DNA of 64,000 nt from Melitaea cinxia (GCF_905220565.1 NC_059401.1:5357001-5421000); one strand, 5' to 3'; positions 46,186 to 58,199 are shown, counted from the stretch's first letter. Notes: generated by a model not told the origin, from the sequence alone. Made by a program: numbers and translations.

Positions 46186-49100
46186 AGCAGCGAGCTCCAC
46201 GCCAGCCAGTACACGGGCGCGGCGCTACTACAGTGGGGCGTCACTCACAGTAGGCGGTGGCGGTGGCGGCCTTGAGGCGGCGCGAGTAGTCGGCGCGCTG
46301 CGCCAGCGCCGCCAGCACGGCCAGCAGCAGCAGCGCGCCCAGCAGCAGCGAGCTCCACGCCAGCCAGTACACGGGCGCGGCGCTACTACAGTGGGGCGTC
46401 ACTCACAGTAGGCGGTGGCGGTGGCGGCCTTGAGGCGGCGCGAGTAGTCGGCGCGCTGCGCCAGCGCCGCCAGCACGGCCAGCAGCAGCAGCGCGCCCAG
46501 CAGCAGCGAGCTCCACGCCAGCCAGTACACGGGCGCGGCGCTACTACAGTGGGGCGTCACTCACAGTAGGCGGTGGCGGTGGCGGCCTTGAGGCGGCGCG
46601 AGTAGTCGGCGCGCTGCGCCAGCGCCGCCAGCACGGCCAGCAGCAGCAGCGCGCCCAGCAGCAGCGAGCTCCACGCCAGCCAGTACACGGGCGCGGCGCT
46701 ACTACAGTGGGGCGTCACTCACAGTAGGCGGTGGCGGTGGCGGCCTTGAGGCGGCGCGAGTAGTCGGCGCGCTGCGCCAGCGCCGCCAGCACGGCCAGCA
46801 GCAGCAGCGCGCCCAGCAGCAGCGAGCTCCACGCCAGCCAGTACACGGGCGCGGCGCTACTACAGTGGGGCGTCACTCACAGTAGGCGGTGGCGGTGGCG
46901 GTGGCGGCCTTGAGGCGGCGCGAGTAGTCGGCGCGCTGCGCCAGCGCCGCCAGCGCCGCCAGCACGGCCAGCAGCAGCAGCGCGCCCAGCAGCAGCGAGC
47001 TCCACGCCAGCCAGTACACGGGCGCGGCGCTACTACAGTGGGGCGTCACTCACAGTAGGCGGTGGCGGTGGCGGCCTTGAGGCGGCGCGAGTAGTCGGCG
47101 CGCTGCGCCAGCGCCGCCAGCACGGCCAGCAGCAGCAGCGCGCCCAGCAGCAGCGAGCTCCACGCCAGCCAGTACACGGGCGCGGCGCTACTACAGTGGG
47201 GCGTCACTCACAGTAGGCGGTGGCGGTGGCGGCCTTGAGGCGGCGCGAGTAGTCGGCGCGCTGCGCCAGCGCCGCCAGCACGGCCAGCAGCAGCAGCGCG
47301 CCCAGCAGCAGCGAGCTCCACGCCAGCCAGTACACGGGCGCGGCGCTACTACAGTGGGGCGTCACTCACAGTAGGCGGTGGCGGTGGCGGCCTTGAGGCG
47401 GCGCGAGTAGTCGGCGCGCTGCGCCAGCGCCGCCAGCACGGCCAGCAGCAGCAGCGCGCCCAGCAGCAGCGAGCTCCACGCCAGCCAGTACACGGGCGCG
47501 GCGCTACTACAGTGGGGCGTCACTCACAGTAGGCGGTGGCGGTGGCGGTGGCGGCCTTGAGGCGGCGCGAGTAGTCGGCGCGCTGCGCCAGCGCCGCCAG
47601 CGCCGCCAGCACGGCCAGCAGCAGCAGCGCGCCCAGCAGCAGCGAGCTCCACGCCAGCCAGTACACGGGCGCGGCGCTACTACAGTGGGGCGTCACTCAC
47701 AGTAGGCGGTGGCGGTGGCGGCCTTGAGGCGGCGCGAGTAGTCGGCGCGCTGCGCCAGCGCCGCCAGCACGGCCAGCAGCAGCAGCGCGCCCAGCAGCAG
47801 CGAGCTCCACGCCAGCCAGTACACGGGCGCGGCGCTACTACAGTGGGGCGTCACTCACAGTAGGCGGTGGCGGTGGCGGCCTTGAGGCGGCGCGAGTAGT
47901 CGGCGCGCTGCGCCAGCGCCGCCAGCACGGCCAGCAGCAGCAGCGCGCCCAGCAGCAGCGAGCTCCACGCCAGCCAGTACACGGGCGCGGCGCTACTACA
48001 GTGGGGCGTCACTCACAGTAGGCGGTGGCGGTGGCGGTGGCGGCCTTGAGGCGGCGCGAGTAGTCGGCGCGCTGCGCCAGCGCCGCCAGCACGGCCAGCA
48101 GCAGCAGCGCGCCCAGCAGCAGCGAGCTCCACGCCAGCCAGTACACGGGCGCGGCGCTACTACAGTGGGGCGTCACTCACAGTAGGCGGTGGCGGTGGCG
48201 GCCTTGAGGCGGCGCGAGTAGTCGGCGCGCTGCGCCAGCGCCGCCAGCACGGCCAGCAGCAGCAGCGCGCCCAGCAGCAGCGAGCTCCACGCCAGCCAGT
48301 ACACGGGCGCGGCGCTACTACAGTGGGGCGTCACTCACAGTAGGCGGTGGCGGTGGCGGCCTTGAGGCGGCGCGAGTAGTCGGCGCGCTGCGCCAGCGCC
48401 GCCAGCACGGCCAGCAGCAGCAGCGCGCCCAGCAGCAGCGAGCTCCACGCCAGCCAGTACACGGGCGCGGCGCTACTACAGTGGGGCGTCACTCACAGTA
48501 GGCGGTGGCGGTGGCGGCCTTGAGGCGGCGCGAGTAGTCGGCGCGCTGCGCCAGCGCCGCCAGCACGGCCAGCAGCAGCAGCGCGCCCAGCAGCAGCGAG
48601 CTCCACGCCAGCCAGTACACGGGCGCGGCGCTACTACAGTGGGGCGTCACTCACAGTAGGCGGTGGCGGTGGCGGTGGCGGCCTTGAGGCGGCGCGAGTA
48701 GTCGGCGCGCTGCGCCAGCGCCGCCAGCACGGCCAGCAGCAGCAGCGCGCCCAGCAGCAGCGAGCTCCACGCCAGCCAGTACACGGGCGCGGCGCTACTA
48801 CAGTGGGGCGTCACTCACAGTAGGCGGTGGCGGTGGCGGCCTTGAGGCGGCGCGAGTAGTCGGCGCGCTGCGCCAGCGCCGCCAGCACGGCCAGCAGCAG
48901 CAGCGCGCCCAGCAGCAGCGAGCTCCACGCCAGCCAGTACACGGGCGCGGCGCTACTACAGTGGGGCGTCACTCACAGTAGGCGATGGCGGTGGCGGTGG
49001 CGGCCTTGAGGCGGCGCGAGTAGTCGGCGCGCTGCGCCAGCGCCGCCAGCACGGCCAGCAGCAGCAGCGCGCCCAGCAGCAGCGAGCTCCACGCCAGCCA

Positions 49101-52100
49101 GTACACGGGCGCGGCGCTACTACAGTGGGGCGTCACTCACAGTAGGCGGTGGCGGTGGCGGCCTTGAGGTGGCGCGAGTAGTCGGCGCGCTGCGCCAGCG
49201 CCGCCAGCACGGCCAGCAGCAGCAGCGCGCCCAGCAGCAGCGAGCTCCACGCCAGCCAGTACACGGGCGCGGCGCTACTACAGTGGGGCGTCACTCACAG
49301 TAGGCGGTGGCGGTGGCGGTGGCGGCCTTGAGGCGGCGCGAGTAGTCGGCGCGCTGCGCCAGCGCCGCCAGCACGGCCAGCAGCAGCAGCGCGCCCAGCA
49401 GCAGCGAGCTCCACGCCAGCCAGTACACGGGCGCGGCGCTACTACAGTGGGGCGTCACTCACAGTGGGCGGTGGCGGTGGCGGCCTTGAGGCGGCGCGAG
49501 TAGTCGGCGCGCTGCGCCAGCGCCGCCAGCACGGCCAGCAGCAGCAGCGCGCCCAGCAGCAGCGAGCTCCACGCCAGCCAGTACACGGGCGCGGCGCTAC
49601 TACAGTGGGGCGTCACTCACAGTAGGCGGTGGCGGTGGCGGTGGCGGCCTTGAGGCGGCGCGAGTAGTCGGCGCGCTGCGCCAGCGCCGCCAGCACGGCC
49701 AGCAGCAGCAGCGCGCCCAGCAGCAGCGAGCTCCACGCCAGCCAGTACACGGGCGCGGCGCTACTACAGTGGGGCGTCACTCACAGTAGGCGGTGGCGGT
49801 GGCGGCCTTGAGGCGGCGCGAGTAGTCGGCGCGCTGCGCCAGCGCCGCCAGCGCCGCCAGCACGGCCAGCAGCAGCAGCGCGCCCAGCAGCAGCGAGCTC
49901 CACGCCAGCCAGTACACGGGCGCGGCGCTACTACAGTGGGGCGTCACTCACAGTAGGCGGTGGCGGTGGCGGCCTTGAGGCGGCGCGAGTAGTCGGCGCG
50001 CTGCGCCAGCGCCGCCAGCACGGCCAGCAGCAGCAGCGCGCCCAGCAGCAGCGAGCTCCACGCCAGCCAGTACACGGGCGCGGCGCTACTACAGTGGGGC
50101 GTCACTCACAGTAGGCGGTGGCGGTGGCGGCCTTGAGGCGGCGCGAGTAGTCGGCGCGCTGCGCCAGCGCCGCCAGCACGGCCAGCAGCAGCAGCGCGCC
50201 CAGCAGCAGCGAGCTCCACGCCAGCCAGTACACGGGCGCGGCGCTACTACAGTGGGGCGTCACTCACAGTAGGCGGTGGCGGTGGCGGCCTTGAGGCGGC
50301 GCGAGTAGTCGGCGCGCTGCGCCAGCGCCGCCAGCACGGCCAGCAGCAGCAGCGCGCCCAGCAGCAGCGAGCTCCACGCCAGCCAGTACACGGGCGCGGC
50401 GCTACTACAGTGGGGCGTCACTCACAGTAGGCGGTGGCGGTGGCGGTGGCGGCCTTGAGGCGGCGCGAGTAGTCGGCGCGCTGCGCCAGCGCCGCCAGCA
50501 CGGCCAGCAGCAGCAGCGCGCCCAGCAGCAGCGAGCTCCACGCCAGCCAGTACACGGGCGCGGCGCTACTACAGTGGGGCGTCACTCACAGTAGGCGGTG
50601 GCGGTGGCGGCCTTGAGGCGGCGCGAGTAGTCGGCGCGCTGCGCCAGCGCCGCCAGCACGGCCAGCAGCAGCAGCGCGCCCAGCAGCAGCGAGCTCCACG
50701 CCAGCCAGTACACGGGCGCGGCGCTACTACAGTGGGGCGTCACTCACAGTAGGCGGTGGCGGTGGCGGCCTTGAGGCGGCGCGAGTAGTCGGCGCGCTGC
50801 GCCAGCGCCGCCAGCGCCGCCAGCACGGCCAGCAGCAGCAGCGCGCCCAGCAGCAGCGAGCTCCACGCCAGCCAGTACACGGGCGCGGCGCTACTACAGT
50901 GGGGCGTCACTCACAGTAGGCGGTGGCGGTGGCGGCCTTGAGGCGGCGCGAGTAGTCGGCGCGCTGCGCCAGCGCCGCCAGCACGGCCAGCAGCAGCAGC
51001 GCGCCCAGCAGCAGCGAGCTCCACGCCAGCCAGTACACGGGCGCGGCGCTACTACAGTGGGGCGTCACTCACAGTAGGCGGTGGCGGTGGCGGTGGCGGC
51101 CTTGAGGCGGCGCGAGTAGTCGGCGCGCTGCGCCAGCGCCGCCAGCACGGCCAGCAGCAGCAGCGCGCCCAGCAGCAGCGAGCTCCACGCCAGCCAGTAC
51201 ACGGGCGCGGCGCTACTACAGTGGGGCGTCACTCACAGTAGGCGGTGGCGGTGGCGGCCTTGAGGCGGCGCGAGTAGTCGGCGCGCTGCGCCAGCGCCGC
51301 CAGCACGGCCAGCAGCAGCAGCGCGCCCAGCAGCAGCGAGCTCCACGCCAGCCAGTACACGGGCGCGGCGCTACTACAGTGGGGCGTCACTCACAGTAGG
51401 CGGTGGCGGTGGCGGCCTTGAGGCGGCGCGAGTAGTCGGCGCGCTGCGCCAGCGCCGCCAGCGCCGCCAGCACGGCCAGCAGCAGCAGCGCGCCCAGCAG
51501 CAGCGAGCTCCACGCCAGCCAGTACACGGGCGCGGCGCTACTACAGTGGGGCGTCACTCACAGTAGGCGGTGGCGGTGGCGGCCTTGAGGCGGCGCGAGT
51601 AGTCGGCGCGCTGCGCCAGCGCCGCCAGCACGGCCAGCAGCAGCAGCGCGCCCAGCAGCAGCGAGCTCCACGCCAGCCAGTACACGGGCGCGGCGCTACT
51701 ACAGTGGGGCGTCACTCACAGTAGGCGGTGGCGGTGGCGGCCTTGAGGCGGCGCGAGTAGTCGGCGCGCTGCGCCAGCGCCGCCAGCACGGCCAGCAGCA
51801 GCAGCGCGCCCAGCAGCAGCGAGCTCCACGCCAGCCAGTACACGGGCGCGGCGCTACTACAGTGGGGCGTCACTCACAGTAGGCGGTGGCGGTGGCGGCC
51901 TTGAGGCGGCGCGAGTAGTCGGCGCGCTGCGCCAGCGCCGCCAGCACGGCCAGCAGCAGCAGCGCGCCCAGCAGCAGCGAGCTCCACGCCAGCCAGTACA
52001 CGGGCGCGGCGCTACTACAGTGGGGCGTCACTCACAGTAGGCGGTGGCGGTGGCGGCCTTGAGGCGGCGCGAGTAGTCGGCGCGCTGCGCCAGCGCCGCC

Positions 52101-52635
52101 AGCACGGCCAGCAGCAGCAGCGCGCCCAGCAGCAGCGAGCTCCACGCCAGCCAGTACACGGGCGCGGCGCTACTACAGTGGGGCGTCACTCACAGTAGGC
52201 GGTGGCGGTGGCGGCCTTGAGGCGGCGCGAGTAGTCGGCGCGCTGCGCCAGCGCCGCCAGCACGGCCAGCAGCAGCAGCGCGCCCAGCAGCAGCGAGCTC
52301 CACGCCAGCCAGTACACGGGCGCGGCGCTACTACAGTGGGGCGTCACTCACAGTAGGCGGTGGCGGTGGCGGCCTTGAGGCGGCGCGAGTAGTCGGCGCG
52401 CTGCGCCAGCGCCGCCAGCACGGCCAGCAGCAGCAGCGCGCCCAGCAGCAGCGAGCTCCACGCCAGCCAGTACACGGGCGCGGCGCTACTACAGTGGGGC
52501 GTCACTCACAGTAGGCGGTGGCGGTGGCGGCCTTGAGGCGGCGCGAGTAGTCGGCGCGCTGCGCCAGCGCCGCCAGCACGGCCAGCAGCAGCAGCGCGCC
52601 CAGCAGCAGCGAGCTCCACGCCAGCCAGTACACGG
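46186..52635 (-). repeat. Tandem array: 40 copies of the cadherin transmembrane exon with its splice donor
   Basis: The landmark CAGTGGGGCGTCACTCACAG occurs 40 times, first at 46231 and last at 52492. The 39 intervals are 158 bp (27), 164 (7), 167 (3) and 173 (2), summing exactly to 6261 bp. On the minus strand each unit runs from GTGTACTGG through the whole transmembrane helix and cytosolic tail to TAC T|GTGAGT, then about 30 bp of spacer (GACGCCCCACTGTAGTAGC). The first (right-most) copy is the real exon. I saw very few base differences (for example GCGATGG at 48966, GAGGTGGC at 49168, CAGTGGGCGG at 49464). GC is far above the flanks. Confidence 0.97.
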
Positions 52636-52705
52636 CCGCCGGCGCCGCGCGCCGCTCCGCCGCCGGCGACCACTCCGCCGCTTGCGTGTCCAGCACGTTG
52701 AACTC
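52510..52705 (-). CDS. Cad99C: Cad99C-like cadherin, transmembrane exon
   Basis: Acceptor GTGCGGCAG, donor GTGAGT at 52509; 196 nt, phase 0 to 1. EFNVLDTQAAEW continues the extracellular stalk, an Ala/Arg-rich linker follows, then the helix VYWLAWSSLLLGALLLLAVL, then RADYSRRLKAATATAY on the cytosolic side. The helix, tail and donor are the part amplified 40-fold immediately downstream. Only this copy has the upstream stalk sequence and acceptor. The exon is much richer in GC than its neighbours. Confidence 0.9.
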
Positions 52706-53340
52706 CTGCCGCACACATTGATCGTGTTATTGGATGATAGTTTTCTTGTGATACAAAGATTTTTTATTTAAGTGCTATTTGTTGTAAATCTGATTGCTGT
52801 GTTTCTATATTTATTTTTCTGTGCTCTGCGCGCGTTGCTACGCCTTTTTTGGTCGTTTTTGGAGCTTTGTAGGCTCATGCACAACTTGCTGAAGATCTTG
52901 ACATGATCAAACGCATATTTTACGATTCTATAAAGTACATATAGACAAATGTCCTTTAGAAAATATATGAAAATTTTAAATAAATGTACCAAGCTTTTTT
53001 ATCATATAGGGGGAAGCCCCTAGCGCCGAACGGGCGGTAGTACCGAACGAATATGAAATCTATGACAAAAAAAAACGAACGAAAAAGATAATAAGCAGTG
53101 AAAAACAAAGAGACATTGCTACTTAGTCCGCGAGTGAAGCAGCATCAGTTAGCCCCTCTCGTACATGTCGTGAGAGAAGATAGGTACATTTATTTTGCGC
53201 GGGATCGGCACGTCACGTGTATGTTAAAAAAATTCTGATTGATGCAAGATTTATTTTTCTAACAGAATTTAAATTTTGTGTGAAAAGTATTTTAGTTGTA
53301 TTACATGAATATATTTATAGTATATTTCATTACAAGTGTG
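52706..53340. other. Cadherin intron
   Basis: AT-rich beyond the exon; nothing recognised. Confidence 0.4.
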
Positions 53341-53344
53341 GAAA

Positions 53345-53957
53345 GGCTGTCATTGCAAAGAGTTCCGACAAATGTCTACCCGAGCCGAGGCGCAGCCGAA
53401 GGCGAGGGTTGACAGTCGGAACGAGTTGCAATGACGGTTCCGCACGTGTACTGAATGACTATTTTTAATACAGTTGCGAAAAAATGAAGCAATTTAATAA
53501 AATAATAAAAAGAAAATTTCTGAATAATGGCGCCAACCGTAGCATATAAGCAGAGTTTCTTTTTCTTCACCCATTCTGGTAGGCAAAGGGAACTATGCCC
53601 ATACAGCCAAGTCTTCAGTAGAAGTTTTTTATTGATATGAAATGAAAATGAAATTTAATGAGATGAAATGAAATAAAACCTAACCAAACTCATTCAATCA
53701 AATCATTAAATCTGATATTGAAACAAATTAGTAGCTTTTTTTTAGAAATATACGTATTTGCATGAATCATAAAAACTTCTATGAACTTTTGTAGTATAAA
53801 CTTCATAGTTGGATTTTCTTTTTAAAAGACATTATTTTGACAGTTGAGAAAGAGAACGCACGAGTTCGGGAAAGGTAAAAAAAAGCACGAGTATGTAATA
53901 GCCCACATCCCGAACGTCCCTGCAATACGCCACTTTTTGAGCAACTGTATTAAAAAG
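53345..53957. repeat. Composite dispersed repeat with inverted TAATACAGTTGC boundaries
   Basis: TTTTTAATACAGTTGC at about 53462 is mirrored by GCAACTGTATTAAAAAG at about 53941-53957. Left of the first lies TGTCATTGCAAAGAGTTCCG...GGAACGAGTTGCAATGACGG, itself an imperfect inverted pair. Between them ACGCACGAGTTCGGGAAAGG and CACATCCCGAACGTCCCTGC look like known lepidopteran repeat pieces. Exact units are unclear. Confidence 0.5.
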
Positions 53958-54985
53958 ATTATTTCCATTTCAGTGGCCTCTATGGCCGAACAATAGTATA
54001 TTCCAATCCAAAGGCTGCATTTATTATTTAAAGTAAACTTATAACTTAAATAATGGAAAGAATGAATAAAGTTCGCTGGCAAACCGAAAATTCAAATGTT
54101 GTGAAAAAGTAACCACCAAAAAGACGACCTAGTAGTATAAAAAAAAAAATGCGTATCATGTAAGGAATGGACTCATGAGGCTGATATTCCAGTGTGTTCT
54201 GACCTGTATATTTGTGAAAGATATCACCTTTATTAGGCGCATTCGGTCAGATGTACCATTTTATAACTTTTTTCGGTACTAGGCCCATCATAATAAATCA
54301 AAAACTAACTCTAACATTAATATTATAATTAATTATTTCAAATTCTTTCCCCTTTTTTCAGTAATCAATCAGTATCTAAAGTTTATAGCTAGTGATTTTG
54401 AATATATCTAGAGTTATATCCGTATGAACCTAAAACTTTCGTATACTGGAAAATTCAGGTAAATTATTTGAATAGGCGAATGATAACAAAAAAAAAAATT
54501 AAGTCTCAAGGATTATATCTTATCTTTTGTTTGAGGAAAATTCCGCTAGGATCATTATTCTAGAGTTTATACAAACACAAGTTATAGGTGTAAAGTGATT
54601 TAACTATACAAATAAAATATTTTATCACATAATATAAGCACTTAATAGTTGTGAAAAAAGATACAACTCAAAAGTTTCTTTTTTGGAGTACCTTTAAAAT
54701 TAATTTTTACCAAAAAAAACTTCAATGTATATTGAAAGATAATCGTTTACTCTACAAAAGAAGATAATTCAATTAAACCTAGCCCACTTAGTTCTTATTT
54801 ACAACATACACACACACACGGTCGCCTGTTTTTACTCGTATAGTAAGCAACTTAATGCTTGTGTAGATAACACCAGACTGTTATAAGCTGTATATATGTT
54901 ATAACTGTTATAAGACTGTTATAAGTGTTATAATATAATAATTATTTTTAAGATAATTATACTTAGGATTGCTACATGTATAAAT
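53958..54985. other. Cadherin intron, AT-rich
   Basis: No coding signal. GTTATAAGCTGTATATATG...GTTATAAGACTGTTATAAG at 54885-54930 is a short local repeat. Confidence 0.4.
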
Positions 54986-55080
54986 ATATAAAAACATATA
55001 TTACACCCAGACTCAGGCGGGAATAAAACCCGCGAAACAGAAAGCGGGGCCACTACAAACGACGCCAACGGGCTAGTCAC
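54986..55080 (-). repeat. tRNA-derived SINE, minus orientation
   Basis: On the minus strand: GTGACTAGCCCGTTGGCGTC, GGCCCCGCTTTCTGTTTCGC, GGGTTTTATTCCCGCCTGAG and TCTGGGTGTAATA. The same family as 20887-21036; the B box is degraded. It ends about 100 bp from a cadherin exon. Confidence 0.75.
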
Positions 55081-55186
55081 TTTGTTTTTACTCTCCTGTA
55101 AAATGATGATTTTCGACTTACATCACTCGTCAAAGGAGGCGCAGATACATATAAAAGCTTTTAAAAAGCGACGTAAGTTAACCTAC

Positions 55187-55522
55187 CTTAAAAAGTTCAT
55201 CCAAATGTTCTATATTCTTATCCACGAGTTTGAGAACTTGGTCGACTTCCAAAACCGAATGATCCTCTCCATTAACAAGATGTAAATATAGATCTGTTTT
55301 AGTGTTGTCCACAGAGCCATCTTTATTTTCGTGTACTCGCAAATCATCTATATTGACAACAGATTCGGTCACGTCTGCTAATTTTTCTCTGAAATTGTTG
55401 ATTTTGTCTCGAATCTCTGAAGGGTGTGAACGTAAGACGAAACGAACTCGTTGGTCTTCGCGAAGAAGATATATGAAAACGTGAGCTTCGTCATGCAATC
55501 CATCCGTATCGTTCGCCAACAC
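55187..55522 (-). CDS. Cad99C: Cad99C-like cadherin, membrane-adjacent domain exon
   Basis: 336 nt in phase 0; the acceptor AATGTTAAAG is weak in pyrimidines. VLANDTDGLHDEAHVFIYLL finishes the last cadherin repeat, and REDQRVRFVLRSHPSEIRDK starts the membrane-adjacent domain conserved between Cad99C and PCDH15. It ends DELFK before GTAGGT. The following intron is about 2.5 kb. Confidence 0.92.
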
Positions 55523-55622
55523 CTTTAACATTTATTATTTACTTTAGAACTTATCAATGGTAAAACAGGTTTTTATTTATACTTTTTACTTTATATGTCT
55601 GTATTACACGATTGTGGTTAGT

Positions 55623-55844
55623 TTATAGGCTAATAAAATAAAAGTTATATACTCGACCCTCCCCTAGAGTTCTACAATACCACTTTTGAGCAGTAATATG
55701 AGGCTGTGGTCTTCCGTAAAGTTGAAGTACTTGCCTAGTCCTGATATTTTCTGTTGAGTCCCACCTGAATAGAGTACCTGGATTTTTTACCTTATGCCCT
55801 AATGTAGTTATGTATATAGAAGATATAATCCTACTATAATACAT
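55623..55844 (-). other. Unexplained open frame in cadherin intron
   Basis: The minus-strand frame contains KVKNPGTLFRWDSTENIRTR and GRPQPHITAQKWYCRTLGEG, which looks protein-like in composition. The neighbouring cadherin exons join perfectly without it and I recognise no family. It could be a transposon scrap or an optional exon. Confidence 0.25.
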
Positions 55845-56544
55845 AGTCAGATTATAGATAGAATCACATAGAAATCAAACATTTAGTATAAAATGCTAAG
55901 AGAAGTGACTTCTCTTTTTTTTATCTATAAATTCTAATAACACAATGGAAAAAAAACATAATTATATCTAGATATAGACTTGTAGATAGATCACGTGTAT
56001 CACGTGGCACTATCGCGTGTTCAAATCCGAGTTAGCATTGCTAAGTTTTCACGTGATAAATATATATCTCATTAGATCATCTTGTGTTAAGCAATGTTAT
56101 GGAATATGAGGTCTTTGCTAAGCAAGTAAGATACAGGTTGTTCAATGTTAGATTAAAAATAAGTATACATTATAATGGAATTTCTAGCAATACGATTAAT
56201 TTTTTTTTTTAAATAATTTAAAATGAACATGGCTTATTGCGTGTTAATTTTTACCATGTTTGTGGATTCAATTATTATTCATAATTATTAGTTTTTTTTT
56301 ATTGAGTGACATTTCCACTGTGCCTCTAATAATATAGATATGGTCGAATCATGTAATGTTACACTTTAACGTTAAGTTTTTTAGCCAACGTAATTTGACA
56401 TTTCTTTGTTTCAATGTTTGACAAATTCAACTACATGGAGAGGTTTATTTCATAGATAGATAACGTTAATCCAGAACGTTATAAAGATTAATACTATTAG
56501 TTTTACTGGTATGATATTGTAGTAATGATACTTTTAGTATTTTT
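55845..56544. other. Cadherin intron, AT-rich
   Basis: ATCACGTGTATCACGTGGCA near 55990 is a small local repeat. Nothing else. Confidence 0.4.
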
Positions 56545-56682
56545 TCGGTCACCAACGCGCCTGCCCAGCGTGGTGACTATGGGCAACACACATGAGTTCA
56601 CGCCATTTTTGGCGCGAACTTGTGGAGGCCTATGTCCGGCAGTGGACTGCGATAGGATGAAGTGGTGATGATGATGAAGTAT
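56545..56682 (-). repeat. 'Tgctggacat' repeat, minus orientation
   Basis: GGTCACCAACGCGCCTGCCC, GAGTTCACGCCATTTTTGGC and AGTGGACTGCGATAGGATGA. It ends about 145 bp from a cadherin exon. Confidence 0.75.
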
Positions 56683-56827
56683 CTTTTTTAATATGTATCG
56701 TTTGCTGAAAAAATATCGTTACCGAATTATTAACTGTATTCCAAGCCCTGTCTAATATTAAGCAAATAAGATATTTAAAACGTGTGTGTTTTTGTTTCAA
56801 CTTATCTTTGTTTATGTTTAAGCTTAC

Positions 56828-57013
56828 CTTAAAATCGAAGTAACCTTTCATCCCTTTCTGAGGGTCGAAGTTAAGGGACACCGCTCCAGTATCTACATTT
56901 ACTAAAAAGGGCGATACAACTAAGTTTTCCAAGCCCTCTGTCAATGTTTCTTTCACATCTCCTAGTAAATAATAATTTATTTTCGCATTTATGCCTTCAT
57001 CTAAATCTATAGC
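56828..57013 (-). CDS. Cad99C: Cad99C-like cadherin, third exon in window
   Basis: Acceptor CATTTTTCAG, donor GTAAGC, 186 nt in phase 0. AIDLDEGINAKINYYLLGDV holds the DxDEG/IN-type calcium residues. It ends GYFDFK within the last cadherin repeat. Confidence 0.92.
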
Positions 57014-57304
57014 CTGAAAAATGTACAAATGATGAGTGTTTGTTTGTTCATAGACGCAATATACACTGTGATGAGAACGGGTTACATATAAATATATAAA
57101 AGTTATTAAATAAATACTGTTAGTTTAAGGTGATAACACAAAAACGAGAATTACTTTTAAACCGATTTCATTAATTACTTATATTTCTTTTATACTTTTC
57201 ATTTATATTTACCGTGTATTCATTTGTTTCAATATATCTACTATCTTAACATACATATTTAGTCTTGGAAAACTTCAAAAGAAACGTACAACCTATGCAA
57301 ATAA

Positions 57305-57505
57305 ATAAAATTGGAGTCCCTGTTTGTAATATTAAAATACGATACATATACTAAAATAACATTTTTTACAATTTTTGTCTGTCTGTCTGTCTCTTTAATC
57401 CGGCTAATCTCTGAAACGGCTGGACCGATTTTGACGGGACTTTCAGTGACAGATAGCTGATGTAATAAGGAGTAACTTAGGCTACTTTTATTTTAGAAAT
57501 TTATT
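57305..57505 (+). repeat. Dispersed repeat shared with 15780-15998
   Basis: GGAGTCCCTGTTTGTAATA, CAATTTTTGTCTGTCTGTCT, GAAACGGCTGGACCGATTTT and GACAGATAGCTGATGTAAT follow the same order as the earlier copy. Confidence 0.7.
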
Positions 57506-57961
57506 AATTTTATAACTCTGCGAAATGAACAATAGATTTTATTAGACTCGCATTCAGATTTCACCCGTACTAAATACACATGAGAATTAAGAGCGCTTGG
57601 TTGTTCATCGCGCGAATTATATGTATTTTCTCCCCACAAACAATATCAATAGTTAAAACATATAAAATGTTCTTCATACTTATTTCAATTACCATGCTTA
57701 ATCTCAAGTCCATTACTTCTATATTTACTGAGATATTAAGGTTTTAATACAAAAATAGAGGTAACTTTGCGATTTTCTTGTATCGAGAAAATTTTATGAA
57801 ATCGTGTTTTCGAAACATATGAAAGATAGTTTATGTCCTGAACTTTACCATACATAAATTTCAAACTTAAATATTCAGTAGTTTGGAAGATATGGACATT
57901 GTCTCGAGTGGAAAATAAGCAATTTGAGGTAGTATACACTCTTAATATATTTATCACTTAC

Positions 57962-58199
57962 TTTTACGTTCATAAATTCAATACCAAAGTCCGCTTCAGT
58001 GGTGACTCCTCCTGTAAATATTTTACTAACAAACTGTGGGCTGTTGTCGTTTACATCGTTCACTGCTATGTGGACTTTCAACGTACTTATTGAATCTAAC
58101 TCCTCCTTATAATTCGGTTTCGACATACAGTCCTCTGTCGCCATAACGGTGAGTAAATATTGGTCTTTTTGTTCTCTATCTAATGATTTTGATGTTAAC
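57962..58199 (-). CDS. Cad99C: Cad99C-like cadherin, second exon in window
   Basis: Acceptor TTCCTACAG; G completes the split Arg codon. 238 nt: LDREQKDQYLLTVMATEDC, then AVNDVNDNSPQFVSKIF, a canonical DxNDNxP calcium linker between cadherin repeats. Donor GTAAGT, phase 0. Confidence 0.92.

Noticed and set aside
46157..46411. 84-codon plus-strand frame at the array edge
   Set aside because: It is antisense to the exon-derived array; it is open only because the repeat is GC-rich.
46186..52635. CRISPR-like or satellite-like direct repeat array
   Set aside because: Units are contiguous with no unique spacers, and they match the adjacent cadherin exon. It is a tandem exon array in a eukaryotic intron.
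52489..52716. Alternative minus-strand frames over the transmembrane exon
   Set aside because: Only one frame joins both neighbouring exons in phase and gives a membrane helix; the others are Arg/Pro-rich shadows.
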